Below, piece after piece: positions 52,101 through 61,683 of a DNA stretch of 64,000 nt. Position numbers and translations under genes: made by a program. The notes below the pieces were generated by a model that had not been told where the DNA came from, did no database searches, and worked only from the letters and a program-made list of their open reading frames with translations. This DNA is from Tritrichomonas musculus (lineage: Eukaryota; Parabasalia; Tritrichomonadida; Tritrichomonadidae), in NCBI GenBank assembly GCA_039105265.1, contig JAPFFF010000010.1, positions 806,001 to 870,000 of the forward strand, written 5' to 3'. How positions within the stretch are numbered: the stretch's first letter is position 1; each line of letters starts with the position of its first letter.

Positions 52101-52885
52101 ATGATCATATATGGATGACTTTCACAATCTTCAGTTTTTCGTTTCAATATTTTTGAATACATTTCATATAATTCGTCAAATGATAAATTAGATGCTGATT
52201 GTGAATAAATATAACGTAATTGTTGTTTATTGAAACATGGAAATATAAATAATGTTGATATTTCATTTTTAACATGAGGTTTTAATCCTTTCCAGCCTTG
52301 AATTAAAAGGAGGAATGAAAAATTTATATGTCTACATCTACGTATTAATTGGCTAAAATAAGATTCTTCTGAAGAAAAGAGTTTACTATTTGAGATATCA
52401 TCGAATAAAACGATTGTATGCAATACTTCTCGGTTGAAATCCGAAACGGCAAGCATTTTAAACATATCCTCTTTTTGTTGATCATCTATTTTATCCTGCA
52501 AGTTTTCCCGTTTTATAAGATTATATAAATTCTTTGCTGAGATTAAATCCTTCATAAATTCAACAGCTTCTTGTTCACTAATGATAATATATGGAATCAT
52601 AAGAAGTGGCTTTAAAGCTAAAAATGTTTTATCTGATTCTTGACCGTCTTTTGTAACGTAGATAAATAAGTGATGAGTATTTAATACACCTAATTTGATG
52701 ATTTCCTTTAATGCTATCACAGTCTTTCCGGATGATTGCTTACCAACAATGACGTTAACACTATTTAACCTAATATTAACCTCAGGGTGTATTTCAGAAA
52801 TTAGGCTTTCATTTTTATTCATAGTATAGGTTTTCAACGTATTCATAACGTGCGTTTTAACCATATTCTCTAATGATGTGTTCAT
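52052..52885 (-). CDS. Polinton genome-packaging ATPase (A32/FtsK-HerA type)
   Basis: A 277-residue ATPase. The P-loop is GKQSSGKT (residues 48-55), preceded by the strand VNVIVG. The Walker B strand is HTIVLFDDIS (Asp161, Asp162). A later strand FSFLLLIQGWKGL and RRCRH are as in A32-like packaging ATPases of Polintons and large DNA viruses. It would pump the element's DNA into capsids. Its length is normal for the family. Confidence 0.88.
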   Translation of the reverse strand: MNTSLENMVKTHVMNTLKTYTMNKNESLISEIHPEVNIRLNSVNVIVGKQSSGKTVIALKEIIKLGVLNTHHLFIYVTKDGQESDKTFLALKPLLMIPYIIISEQEAVEFMKDLISAKNLYNLIKRENLQDKIDDQQKEDMFKMLAVSDFNREVLHTIVLFDDISNSKLFSSEESYFSQLIRRCRHINFSFLLLIQGWKGLKPHVKNEISTLFIFPCFNKQQLRYIYSQSASNLSFDELYEMYSKILKRKTEDCESHPYMIIQVVDGGNTSIELDDS

Positions 52886-52992
52886 TTTCTATGTATTAAT
52901 GTAAAAGTTTATTTTAATTATTGATAAAAATATATTTTTAAGTTTATGAATCATTAACTGAAATTAGATATTAACACATTTCTTAAAATTTA

Positions 52993-54426
52993 TTATTCAG
53001 GTTCTTCTACGATTGCTGATGTTTGTAATGCTTGTACTTGTGATTGAACATTAGCATCAAACCATTTATTAAAATCACTTGGATTTGGAGGTAATGCATT
53101 TATTCCTTTAAGTATTATTGCAATTGTTGCTTTAGCAACTAATGGAATATGTTCAGGGTCAACTGGTAGTCCGGATTTATTACACATTTCACATGCAGTA
53201 GGTACAAATTCACCAATTTTTACAGGATTAATTAAATAATCGTGAACTATGAACTCAATAGCTTCTTTAACTGCTTTCTTTCCTCTTAAATTCTTCCATT
53301 GATCCTCATTAACATTCATAACACTTTCACCATAAACATAAACCATTGCAGGAAGTAAAGCAAATTGATTCCATATAACCGTTGCCATTTGTGTAAGTGT
53401 GAATGGTAATTTTACACCGTTGAGGTATTTGATACCTTGATAAATTGGAGAGATACACTTACCAACAAATGCCTGATAAGTTGAACGTTTCTTTGGTTTG
53501 ATTAAGTGCTTTTCATCGATACCAGCAGCTTTTAATTTTGTTTCAAAGTCTTGCCAACTTTCACCCGCATAATTAGTGACTGTACGCCCTGTTTCATCAA
53601 ATTCAGGATGATATATATTATTAATAAATCCTCTTAAGTTTATACCTTGTTTATGAGCTTCTTTACGTTGGTCCACAGATGGGTAAGTTTTATAATAAGC
53701 ATTGCGATATGGGAATAATGACGGAACGGTTGTAAATCCATTAACTATTACAGGCTTTTTACCTTCTTTTGTTTGTACGACGACTTCAGGAATTCCGTCA
53801 CCATCTAAATCTTTGCCAGTGGCTTCATATAAATCATTATATCCATGTCGATTAATCCATTCATTCGCACTTACAACACTTTGAGCGTCTCGAATTTGTT
53901 TAACATCTTGATTTAATTTAGCCACAACATTAATTAAGTCATCCATACCAACATTACCGTATTTATTTTGTTTTGCCTTTTTCGTTGGTTGAATTGCAGC
54001 CATTCTTTCACGGTAAAACGCCATATCATTTAATGCTTTAGTTAAGTCTTTCTTATTAATGTTATTTTCTGCCAAGCTAGCGTATGATTGATCACGCATT
54101 TGGTTTAATTGAGAAACATTATTTATTAATTGCGGAATTTTCGATTTATTCATTTTATTAATTGGTAAAAAATTTAAATTATCGTTTTTGTTTTGAAAAT
54201 TATTTAATCTAGAAATAAAATTTGAAATTGATTTATCATTTATTCTCAAACCTTCATGTTGTATATAATTATTTTCATTTAAAAATTTCATTAAATTTGC
54301 AACTGAACCTTGCCATGAAGGCGACTCATGAAGAGTAACGTTAAGTTTTTCATTAATTAATTCAATATATTTATTAAGTTTATCAAGTTTCAAACCTTTA
54401 AAATTATTTCTATTTAATTTTGACAT
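52993..54426 (-). CDS. Polinton protein, unknown (477 aa)
   Basis: The N-terminal third is basic and Asn-rich. Residues 206-211 form a DxDGDG calcium-loop-like motif (DLDGDGIPEVVV). A hydrophobic segment (PFTLTQMATVIWNQFALLPAMVYVYG) lies near residue 345-375, and a C-x-x-C pair (CEMC) near 413. It is the last gene before the right end and follows a leader that copies the inner part of the terminal repeat. It could be a minor structural or terminal protein; I cannot assign it. Confidence 0.6.
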   Translation of the reverse strand: MSKLNRNNFKGLKLDKLNKYIELINEKLNVTLHESPSWQGSVANLMKFLNENNYIQHEGLRINDKSISNFISRLNNFQNKNDNLNFLPINKMNKSKIPQLINNVSQLNQMRDQSYASLAENNINKKDLTKALNDMAFYRERMAAIQPTKKAKQNKYGNVGMDDLINVVAKLNQDVKQIRDAQSVVSANEWINRHGYNDLYEATGKDLDGDGIPEVVVQTKEGKKPVIVNGFTTVPSLFPYRNAYYKTYPSVDQRKEAHKQGINLRGFINNIYHPEFDETGRTVTNYAGESWQDFETKLKAAGIDEKHLIKPKKRSTYQAFVGKCISPIYQGIKYLNGVKLPFTLTQMATVIWNQFALLPAMVYVYGESVMNVNEDQWKNLRGKKAVKEAIEFIVHDYLINPVKIGEFVPTACEMCNKSGLPVDPEHIPLVAKATIAIILKGINALPPNPSDFNKWFDANVQSQVQALQTSAIVEEPE

Positions 54427-54517
54427 ATTCTTTATATTAAAATAAATTTAATCATTTACGTATAAAATTTATGTTATCGATTTTTGACTTTTGAGATTTA
54501 TTTTTGAGACATGTGAT
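54427..54517 (-). promoter_or_regulatory. Internal copy of terminal-repeat sequence plus leader motif
   Basis: Directly before the ATG at 54,426 lies a near-copy of the inner 60-75 bases of the terminal repeat (CATAAATTTTATACGTAAAT and AATCTCAAAAGTCAAAAAT). It is followed outward by the same CACATGTCTCAAAAA motif found twice before the polymerase. It probably acts as a promoter. Confidence 0.6.
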
Positions 54518-54549
54518 ATAAAAATAAATGATAAAATAATTTTTAAAAA

Positions 54550-54893
54550 ATTATTTGGAATCTGCGGACGGTTATTAAAAAATTTTGGAGAACGTTTATT
54601 TATAAAATTTTTTGACTTTAATTTTCTGAGCCTATTGAATTATAAAATTTTATTAAAATTGGAATCTGCGGACGGTTAGATGATATTTCAATGATCCGCA
54701 GCGGTTAGCAGACTAATATTTCATGAAAAAATACGTTATTTTTTAAAAAATATATGTAGAACCTGCGGACGGTTATAAAATTTATTCGTTAATTGGAATC
54801 TGCGGACGGTTATAAAATTTATTCGTTAATTGGAATCTGCGGACGGTTATAAAATTTATTCGTTAATTGGAATCTGCGGACAGTTAATAAAAG
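54550..54893. repeat. Right subterminal 37-bp repeats
   Basis: Units GGAATCTGCGGACGGTTATA...TTCGTTAATT start at about 54,795, 54,832 and 54,869 with a 37-bp period. Looser copies lie from about 54,560. The core GACGGTT is shared with the left subterminal array, but the repeat units otherwise differ. Confidence 0.8.
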
Positions 54894-55106
54894 TAAATTT
54901 AATCATTTACGTATAAAATTTATGTTTTCAATTTTTGACTTTTGAGATTTGAGGATGAAAATTATGAAAATCATTTATGAAGGGGTGATGAATCAGTGGT
55001 GTTGTAAAATTGAATAATATGTTCGGGTTTAAAGTTATGGGTTTAAATTCTTGAGTTACTGGGGTTTTAGACCGAAGGTCTAAAATCACAGTAAATACAT
55101 ACGACG
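54894..55106. repeat. Polinton right terminal inverted repeat
   Basis: 213 bp, the reverse complement of 35,765-35,977. It ends CACAGTAAATACATACGACG, followed by TTAAT. Confidence 0.95.
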
Positions 55107-55150
55107 TTAATTACATTGAATAATAATAAAAAATAAAAAAATCATAGTTC

Positions 55151-55886
55151 ATTATAGGCGGACTCGAACTTGATTTCCTAAAAAGTCGAGATAAAATTTT
55201 CAATTCCAAAAGTTACAACTTAAAATCTATATTTAAAAAAGTTATTTCCAAATTTGTTGGTGTAAAATGTCATTTTAATTTTTTATTTCCAAAAATTTAA
55301 GACCAAATTCCAATTGAAATATTTTTAAATCTGAAAATCTTTGAGTAAAAAGACATTAAAATGTCCCAATCTCTAAAATTTTTTGAACAAAAAATTTTTA
55401 ATAGATTTTAAAATCTCAAACTTAGATTTTAATTTAGCATAAAACTCAGGATATTTGATCTATTTTAAAAAGCATATTGAGAGAAAAAATCCTAGGCATG
55501 AGGATTTTTATGAGACTTTTTGGGATATAGCTTTTGGACATTAAGGTTCTATTTAGGAGAAATTAAATTGTGACTTCGGGAATTTGAACTTTTTTAATGC
55601 TAAATTAAAATCTAAGTTTGAGATTTTAAAATCTATTAAAAATTTTTTGTTCAAAAAATTTTAGAGATTGGGACATTTTAATGTCTTTTTACTCAAAGAT
55701 TTTCAGATTTAAAAATATTTCAATTGGAATTTGGTCTTAAATTTTTGGAAATAAAAAATTAAAATGACATTTTACACCAACAAATTTGGAAATAACTTTT
55801 TTAAATATAGATTTTAAGTTGTAACTTTTGGAATTGAAAATTTTATCTCGACTTTTTAGGAAATCAAGTTCGAGTCCGCCTATAAT
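55151..55886. mobile_element. Foldback element with 290-bp arms
   Basis: The left arm (55,151-55,440) and right arm (55,597-55,886) are reverse complements over about 290 bp with no difference that I can see. They enclose a 156-bp spacer. Both ends read (TA)TAGGCGGACTCGAACTTGAT, so the flanking TA could be the target duplication. The element is non-coding. It lies 44 bp outside the Polinton's right end. The outer arm contains GTTCGAGTCC, which matches the consensus of an RNA polymerase III B box, but no tRNA fold surrounds it. Confidence 0.85.
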
Positions 55887-56111
55887 TATAAAACGCAAAA
55901 TATTAGTTATAAAATTATTTAATTCAATTCTTATGAAAAGTTTCTATGTTTATTCAATTTTCAGAGTATTGAAAAAATTTATAGAAAATATTTTAGTAAT
56001 ATCACAATTATTAAATATTATATTTTCAATATTATAGAATTTATAACTTAATTAAATAATTATAAATGTTTATTAATGTTAATATGTATTAACTAATTTG
56101 AATATTAATAT

Positions 56112-57313
56112 TAGGCCTTCATTTTTGGACATCAATTCGTAAAACCATGTCTTTTTTTTTTGTGAGAAAAACGATCACATCAAAAATTTTTAAAAAATTT
56201 ATAGAAAATTTTTCTACTTATAATTTTCTTTAACATTTATTGCAAATTTTAAAAAATATTAGATCTACGATAGTCTTATTTTGGAATTAATTACGTTCAC
56301 TTTTTCTTAGTAAATACAACTTTTTGATAAATTATATGTGGTTAATTTTCTATATAATTGAAATGTTTATTTAAGCAATATCTTAAAAGCAAAAACTAGA
56401 TTCGTATTATAATAATAAATTTTATTTAATGTTTTATATGTAAATTAAAGCTGAACCATTAGTAACTTATAATCTCGATTTTATTGTTTCAATGCTTTAA
56501 TTTGTTCCATTGTCGCAAGCAATATATAGTTGCTTTGAAATAAATCATTTGCGGTTTGATTCCAATAGAAACGATTCGAAGTGTAAGATGGCCCAAATTC
56601 TTTAAATCTTCGTAATACTTTTTAAAACTATTATATAACTGAGAACATTCATCTTATGATAAGGCTTTATCTGTGTTATAAATGCCGATATCTTGATTCT
56701 CAGACTTGATAATCGAGTTTTCGGAAATTTCCTGATAATTGTATCGCATTTATAACACAGATATAAACCGAGTCGATTTAAAATTGACATGAATAAATGA
56801 TTTTGATTAAAGTTTGACTTTTCATCAAATCGGAGTTAAGATTTTGACATTTTCATCGTCGATTATAATTAATGTAATATTGAATGGTTTATATATGAAA
56901 AAAATCTCTATTATTTCTCTATCTATTTTTTGGACATATGAAAGCGGTTTTTTTGGACATCGTAAAGCTTTCAAAAACTCATATAAAGTTTTCAATTTCA
57001 CTTTTTTACGGTTTTTTGGACATGTTTGTCAGATTTTTTGGACATGAGAAAAATATGAAAAAAAATCAGAAATTTTGAAGAAATTTCTCTCAATTTTTTG
57101 AATAAAAATATATTTTTAAATTAATTTTTTTTTATCAAATTTTATTTGTAAAAGAAAAACTCAGCTTTTTTATACGAAAAATTTAAAGATTTGTTTTTTA
57201 AAAATTTTTCATTTATTGTGGATATCGAAAAATTTCTGTCTAAAATCAATGTCCAAATCATGTCCAAAATGGTCCAAAAAAATGAATTTCCTAAGTCCAA
57301 AAATGAAGGCCTA
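56112..57313. mobile_element. Non-autonomous element, 8-bp target duplication (copy 2)
   Basis: The terminal repeats are TAGGCCTTCATTTTTGGAC at both ends (19 of 19). They are flanked by a perfect ATTAATAT duplication (56,104-56,111 and 57,314-57,321). The 1,202-bp body has no gene but carries many TTTTTTGGACAT motifs near 56,930-57,050 and GTCCAAA motifs near 57,250-57,300. It is clearly related in its ends to 4,227-5,159. Confidence 0.8.
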
Positions 57314-57321
57314 ATTAATAT

Positions 57322-57997
57322 GCATAAATAATGCATTTTTATGATTAAATAATTATATTTTTTTATTTCTATTGAAAACATAAAAAATTCAGAAGTAAGA
57401 TATTTATACTCACAAAAATATATTAAATTCATATCTTGTAAATGGAAGGACAAAGAATTATACAAATCATTATATACCACAATTATATATTATATAAAAT
57501 AAATAATGTTTTATTTAAAATTTTATCAACAAATTCCCAAAAATTATACTTCTGTATACTAATTATTACAAATCAATAAAAATAAGAAAATTTAGGAATT
57601 TTTAAGAAATACAATAACTTTATTTAAAAAAAGGTGAGAATAATCATATTAAAAAAATTTCATTAAATTGTATTAATTGAATGGATTGAATCAGAAATGA
57701 TTTTCATTCAATATTTGGAACTTTTGATATAATCATTGAAAATTATTAATAATTGAAAATAGAAAATTATTATTATTTAATATTTAATCAAAATATTAGT
57801 TATATATTATCATTTTAATCCCTTAACTACTTATTAACATTGAAATCATTTTTAATTGTTTTTGAATTTTCTATTGCAATTCTATTGTATTGAATACAAA
57901 TTTTTAATAAAAAATAAAAAATGATTGTTTTTTTTATCCGTTTGGACAAATAAACATTGAAAAGTTGATAATAATTCATTATTCATTTTTCATATTT
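57322..57997. other. AT-rich intergenic DNA
   Basis: No gene or repeat is seen. The last 40 bases hold TTCATTATTCATTTTTCATATTT just before the next ATG. Its final TCATA fits the trichomonad initiator TCAYW. Confidence 0.5.
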
Positions 57998-60679
57998 ATG
58001 AATATTTTATTTTTTGCTGCATTAATATTTTTCAATTTTGCCGATTCATGCCATGCAAAACCATCAGGTAATATCATAGATATAGCAGAATACAAAGGTG
58101 GACTTATCAACACCGATCTCACCGTTTATGGATGTAATGCAGAAACATCTCAAACATTCAAAGCTAACAGTGTCCGATTTGTTTTATACAACTGCAAATT
58201 CAACTCTAATAAAGGAGATCGAGCAGGAGCTATTGACTTCACGAACTTAGGGTGTAACTTAGATGTTTGTAAACAAGTCAATCTGATAACGAAATGTCAA
58301 TTTATTAATTGTGAATCAGGAGATGAAGGAGGTGCCATTTACACGATGTTGATGTCAGAAGGTAATTATTTTGAAATCAAAGATTCAACCTTTGAGAACT
58401 GCAAATCAGGTAAAGGTGGTGCCATTTCTTATGCATGCAATAAAGGAATCTTTGATAACTGCAAATTTATCCACAACACAGCTACCCAATCTGGTAATGA
58501 CTTTTATATTACACAACTAAGTGACGATGCAGTTTTATCGATCACCAACTGTGAATTTGAAGTTCACTCATCAAGTTCATGCATGATTTACATGATGTCA
58601 TATGGTCAATACAATTTTGAATTCAAAGACAACAAGATGAAAATTATTGAAAACACGCACAACGAATTCCATCTATTTGATTCCATGACTGACAGCTTCC
58701 AAGGGACTCTTAAATTTTCAGGCAACTGCATGTCACCTGCTGATGACAAGAACATCATCAAAGGACCGAAAGCACAAAGTTTAAACCTTGACCTAAACAA
58801 TGATTTTGTTCTTTGTCAAACTTCACCAGATACTCCAAATCCACCAGATTCATGCCATGCAAAACCATCAGGTAAAATCATAGATATAGCAGAATACAAA
58901 GGTGGACTCATCAACACCGATCTCACCGTTTATGGATGTAATGCAGAAACATCTCAAACATTCAAAGCTAACAGTGTCCGATTTGTTTTATACAACTGCA
59001 AATTCAACTCTAATAAAGGAGATCGAGCAGGAGCTATTGACTTCACGAACTTAGGGTGTAACTTAGATGTTTGTAAACAAGTCAATCTGATAACGAAATG
59101 TCAATTTATTAATTGTGAATCAGGAGATGAAGGAGGTGCCATTTACACGATGTTGATGTCAGAAGGTAATTATTTTGAAATCAAAGATTCAACCTTTGAG
59201 AACTGCAAATCAGGTAAAGGTGGTGCCATTTCTTATGCATGCAATAAAGGAATCTTTGATAACTGCAAATTTATCCACAACACAGCTACCCAATCTGGTA
59301 ATGACTTTTATATTACACAACTAAGTGACGATGCAGTTTTGTCAATCACCAACTGTGAATTTGAAGTTCACTCATCAAGTTCATGCATGATTTACATGAT
59401 GTCATATGGTCAATACAATTTTGAATTCAAAGACAACAAGATGAAAATTATTGAGAACACGCACAACGAATTCCATCTATTTGATTCCATGACTGACAGC
59501 TTCCAAGGGACTCTTAAATTTTCAGGCAACTGCATGTCACCTGCTGATGACAAGAACATCATCAAAGGACCGAAAGCACAGAGTTTAAACCTTGACCTAA
59601 ACAAAGATTTTGTTCTTTGTCAAACTTCACCAGATACTCCAAATCCACCAGATACTTTTGAACCATTTGTTCCATCCAACCAAGACGTCATTGTAAGTTC
59701 TAAATGCGAAAGTAATGGTCGATGCGATTACGAAGAGAAAGCAAACGAAGCAATCTATGTCTTTGTTGACTTATCAAGCTTTAAGGACATTACAAGCACC
59801 GGAGTCAATGGTGGTGCCCTTAATGTTAAGAATGCAGGCTTAAACGTCAACAAGACAACATTCACCAACTGCCGAGTTAATAACGGAGGTGGCGGCGCAA
59901 TTTATGCCGTATACTCTTATGAACACAAGAACAGTATCAAATTTGATAACATCAAGTTTGTTCAAAACAAAGCAGCTTATGGTGGTGCTGTTTATGTATT
60001 CTCTAAATCAGCTGAGAATTATGTTTTGATTCAGTCTTGTGCGTTCAATTCCAACTCTTTAATTTCAAGCTCAGAAGCACCGCTCTCGGGCGGCAGTGCT
60101 ATGTACCTAACAGTCAACGTAGGCTCTGTTAAAAACTGCCAGTTTAATGGTGAAGGAACAGGCTCTTTGATAGTGTCATCAGAAAACTTCGACGAAGTTT
60201 CAAGCCTGAAAAGAATCAATACTTTGAACCGAAAGAGTTCTCTTTTGATATCAAACTCGGTTTTCAATCAGTGCAATAAAGAGTCAACTTCGATTTATTA
60301 CATTGGCGGAGAAAACGCCGGACATGTCGAAGTCAAATCTTGCATATTCAAAGGAAAGCTCGCAAAAGGAAGCCGTTTCATTGACGGTGAATTGTCTACA
60401 AAGGACTCTCAAAAGATGATCGTCAATTCTTGCAAGTTTGAAAATTATGATGTCAAGACAGCAGTTAATGATAATATTGCTGAGGTTCAAAGAAGTGAAA
60501 AGACAACAAACTTACTTGCTTGGACTCTAAACAATTTGGTAGAAATTGCTTTCTGCGCAACAATTTTAACTATTGTTGCTTTATTCGTCATTATGAATAA
60601 GAAAAAACCAACCAAGATGATTGAAAATGAAAATGAAACCGAAAATGAAAATGAAAATGACAACGAAAACGACATATAA
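57998..60679 (+). CDS. Pmp-like surface protein with duplicated repeat
   Basis: 893 residues from the ATG at 57,998. It has a signal peptide (MNILFFAALIFFNFADS), a long extracellular part and one membrane helix near the C-terminus (VEIAFCATILTIVALFVIM), followed by a basic stop-transfer (NKKKPTK) and an Asn/Glu cytoplasmic tail. The outer part is built of beta-helix-type units with GGAIY, GGAISY and GGAVYV turns and FxNCxF / CxFxxN strands, as in chlamydial Pmp and trichomonad Pmp-like proteins. Residues about 16-283 and 284-551 are nearly identical. A third, divergent copy begins near residue 555. Many Cys residues suggest disulfides. It is probably an adhesin or surface coat protein. The stop is TAAA. 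Confidence 0.85.
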   Translation: MNILFFAALIFFNFADSCHAKPSGNIIDIAEYKGGLINTDLTVYGCNAETSQTFKANSVRFVLYNCKFNSNKGDRAGAIDFTNLGCNLDVCKQVNLITKCQFINCESGDEGGAIYTMLMSEGNYFEIKDSTFENCKSGKGGAISYACNKGIFDNCKFIHNTATQSGNDFYITQLSDDAVLSITNCEFEVHSSSSCMIYMMSYGQYNFEFKDNKMKIIENTHNEFHLFDSMTDSFQGTLKFSGNCMSPADDKNIIKGPKAQSLNLDLNNDFVLCQTSPDTPNPPDSCHAKPSGKIIDIAEYKGGLINTDLTVYGCNAETSQTFKANSVRFVLYNCKFNSNKGDRAGAIDFTNLGCNLDVCKQVNLITKCQFINCESGDEGGAIYTMLMSEGNYFEIKDSTFENCKSGKGGAISYACNKGIFDNCKFIHNTATQSGNDFYITQLSDDAVLSITNCEFEVHSSSSCMIYMMSYGQYNFEFKDNKMKIIENTHNEFHLFDSMTDSFQGTLKFSGNCMSPADDKNIIKGPKAQSLNLDLNKDFVLCQTSPDTPNPPDTFEPFVPSNQDVIVSSKCESNGRCDYEEKANEAIYVFVDLSSFKDITSTGVNGGALNVKNAGLNVNKTTFTNCRVNNGGGGAIYAVYSYEHKNSIKFDNIKFVQNKAAYGGAVYVFSKSAENYVLIQSCAFNSNSLISSSEAPLSGGSAMYLTVNVGSVKNCQFNGEGTGSLIVSSENFDEVSSLKRINTLNRKSSLLISNSVFNQCNKESTSIYYIGGENAGHVEVKSCIFKGKLAKGSRFIDGELSTKDSQKMIVNSCKFENYDVKTAVNDNIAEVQRSEKTTNLLAWTLNNLVEIAFCATILTIVALFVIMNKKKPTKMIENENETENENENDNENDI
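58043..59650 (+). repeat. 804-bp in-frame tandem duplication
   Basis: Two units, 58,043-58,846 and 58,847-59,650, differ at roughly ten positions, mostly silent. The length is a multiple of three, so the frame is kept. It is recent, or homogenised by gene conversion. Confidence 0.95.
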
Positions 60680-60889
60680 AAATCGCTCACTTATAAAGTA
60701 ATTACCTTAAAATGAGATTCAAACATGAATCTAAGCATTTTTTAAATCATTAAAATTTTAAGCATTTTAATAAATTTTTTTTTTTTTTTAAATATTTTGA
60801 TAAAATAATCAGTAAAATTGAATACATTTATCATATTTTAGATTGAATTAAAAATGTTCGAAAAAGATAAATTTTGAGTTTCAAAAATT

Positions 60890-61440
60890 GCGTAAATCTT
60901 ACTGAATTTGTCAATCCACATTTACATCTATTGAAGAAGGAACCTTTCTTAATTGCTCATCACTAGACATGTTTTAATACTATCTTCAATCACAAAGATT
61001 GGAGCCAAAGCATTCAAAGGATGCATAAAATTAAAACAAATAGAAATTTCTTCATCTGTAACAATAATTGAATCAGGAGCTTTTGAAGATTTTTCATCAT
61101 TAGAAAAAATAGCAATACCTTCATTTATTAGTATAATTGAACACGGCTTATTTTGAAGTTGCAAAGCATTTGAAAACATTACACTTCCTACTTCTTTGAC
61201 CTCAATTAAATCACAAGCTTTTGAAGATTGTTAATTAATCGAAGAAATCAATATCTCATCAACTGTTAAAGAAATTTGTTCATGTGTTTTTGAAGGATGT
61301 TCTTCATTGAAACACATAAATTTCCCTTTTTCAATAGAAAGTGTTTTTGAAGGATTCTTTATTACAAAAAATCAAGATTCCTCAAATAACAACCGTGATA
61401 ATTTTCAATTCAATTTATTTTTTTATACAAGTTAAAAGTA
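60890..61440 (+). pseudogene. Broken BspA-like LRR gene
   Basis: LRR_5 units can be read with stops between them: SITKIGAKAFKGCIKLKQIEISSSVTII, ESGAFEDFSSLEKIAIPSFISII, then LPTSLTSIKSQAFEDC, EINISSTVKEICSCVFEGCSSLKHINFPFSI. At least three stops or shifts break it and no N-terminal domain is left. It is a dead relative of the 21,800 gene. Confidence 0.75.
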
Positions 61441-61476
61441 AGGAAACTCTTTTTCATTTCAATCAGGGTTGCACCA

Positions 61477-61620
61477 AGAGCGGCTCGAGCGTGCTCGAGC
61501 AATGTCAGATTCTTGCTCATTAAAATGGTTTTCAAGCATTTGACATTGCTCGAGTTTGCTCGTAATGAACTGATTTTTAATGATAAAAATTCTATTTTCG
61601 AGCAGTTTTTCGAGCGCTCT
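61477..61620. repeat. GC-rich hairpin element (CTCGAGC type)
   Basis: A 144-bp segment with outer inverted ends AGAGCGGCTCGA / TCGAGCGCTCT. An inner inverted pair, CTCGAGCAATGTCA and TGACATTGCTCGAG, lies inside. It stands out from the AT-rich surroundings and resembles a small foldback MITE. It has no clear target duplication. Confidence 0.55.
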
Positions 61621-61683
61621 AAAAAATAAAAAGCTAATGTTCGAAATTTCTTATTCTTTATATATATATATATATATATATTT

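Larger units (their letters stand above)
35765..55106. mobile_element. Polinton/Maverick, whole-looking
   Basis: A 19,342-bp element with 213-bp terminal inverted repeats that appear identical base for base. It is flanked by TTAAT on both sides (35,760-35,764 and 55,107-55,111); Polintons usually duplicate 6 bp, and the sixth base here does not match. It carries the diagnostic set: family B DNA polymerase, integrase, packaging ATPase and a major capsid protein candidate, plus a large fibre-like protein and about a dozen small genes. All main frames are open and I see no obvious break. Identical terminal repeats and clean ends point to a recent insertion. No adenovirus-type maturation protease was recognised. 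Polintons are numerous in trichomonads. Confidence 0.95.

Noticed and set aside
55155-55175. tRNA gene suggested by GTTCGAGTCC
   Set aside because: The bases around the T-loop-like block do not pair as a T-arm, and no anticodon arm is seen. Kept only as a B-box-like motif.
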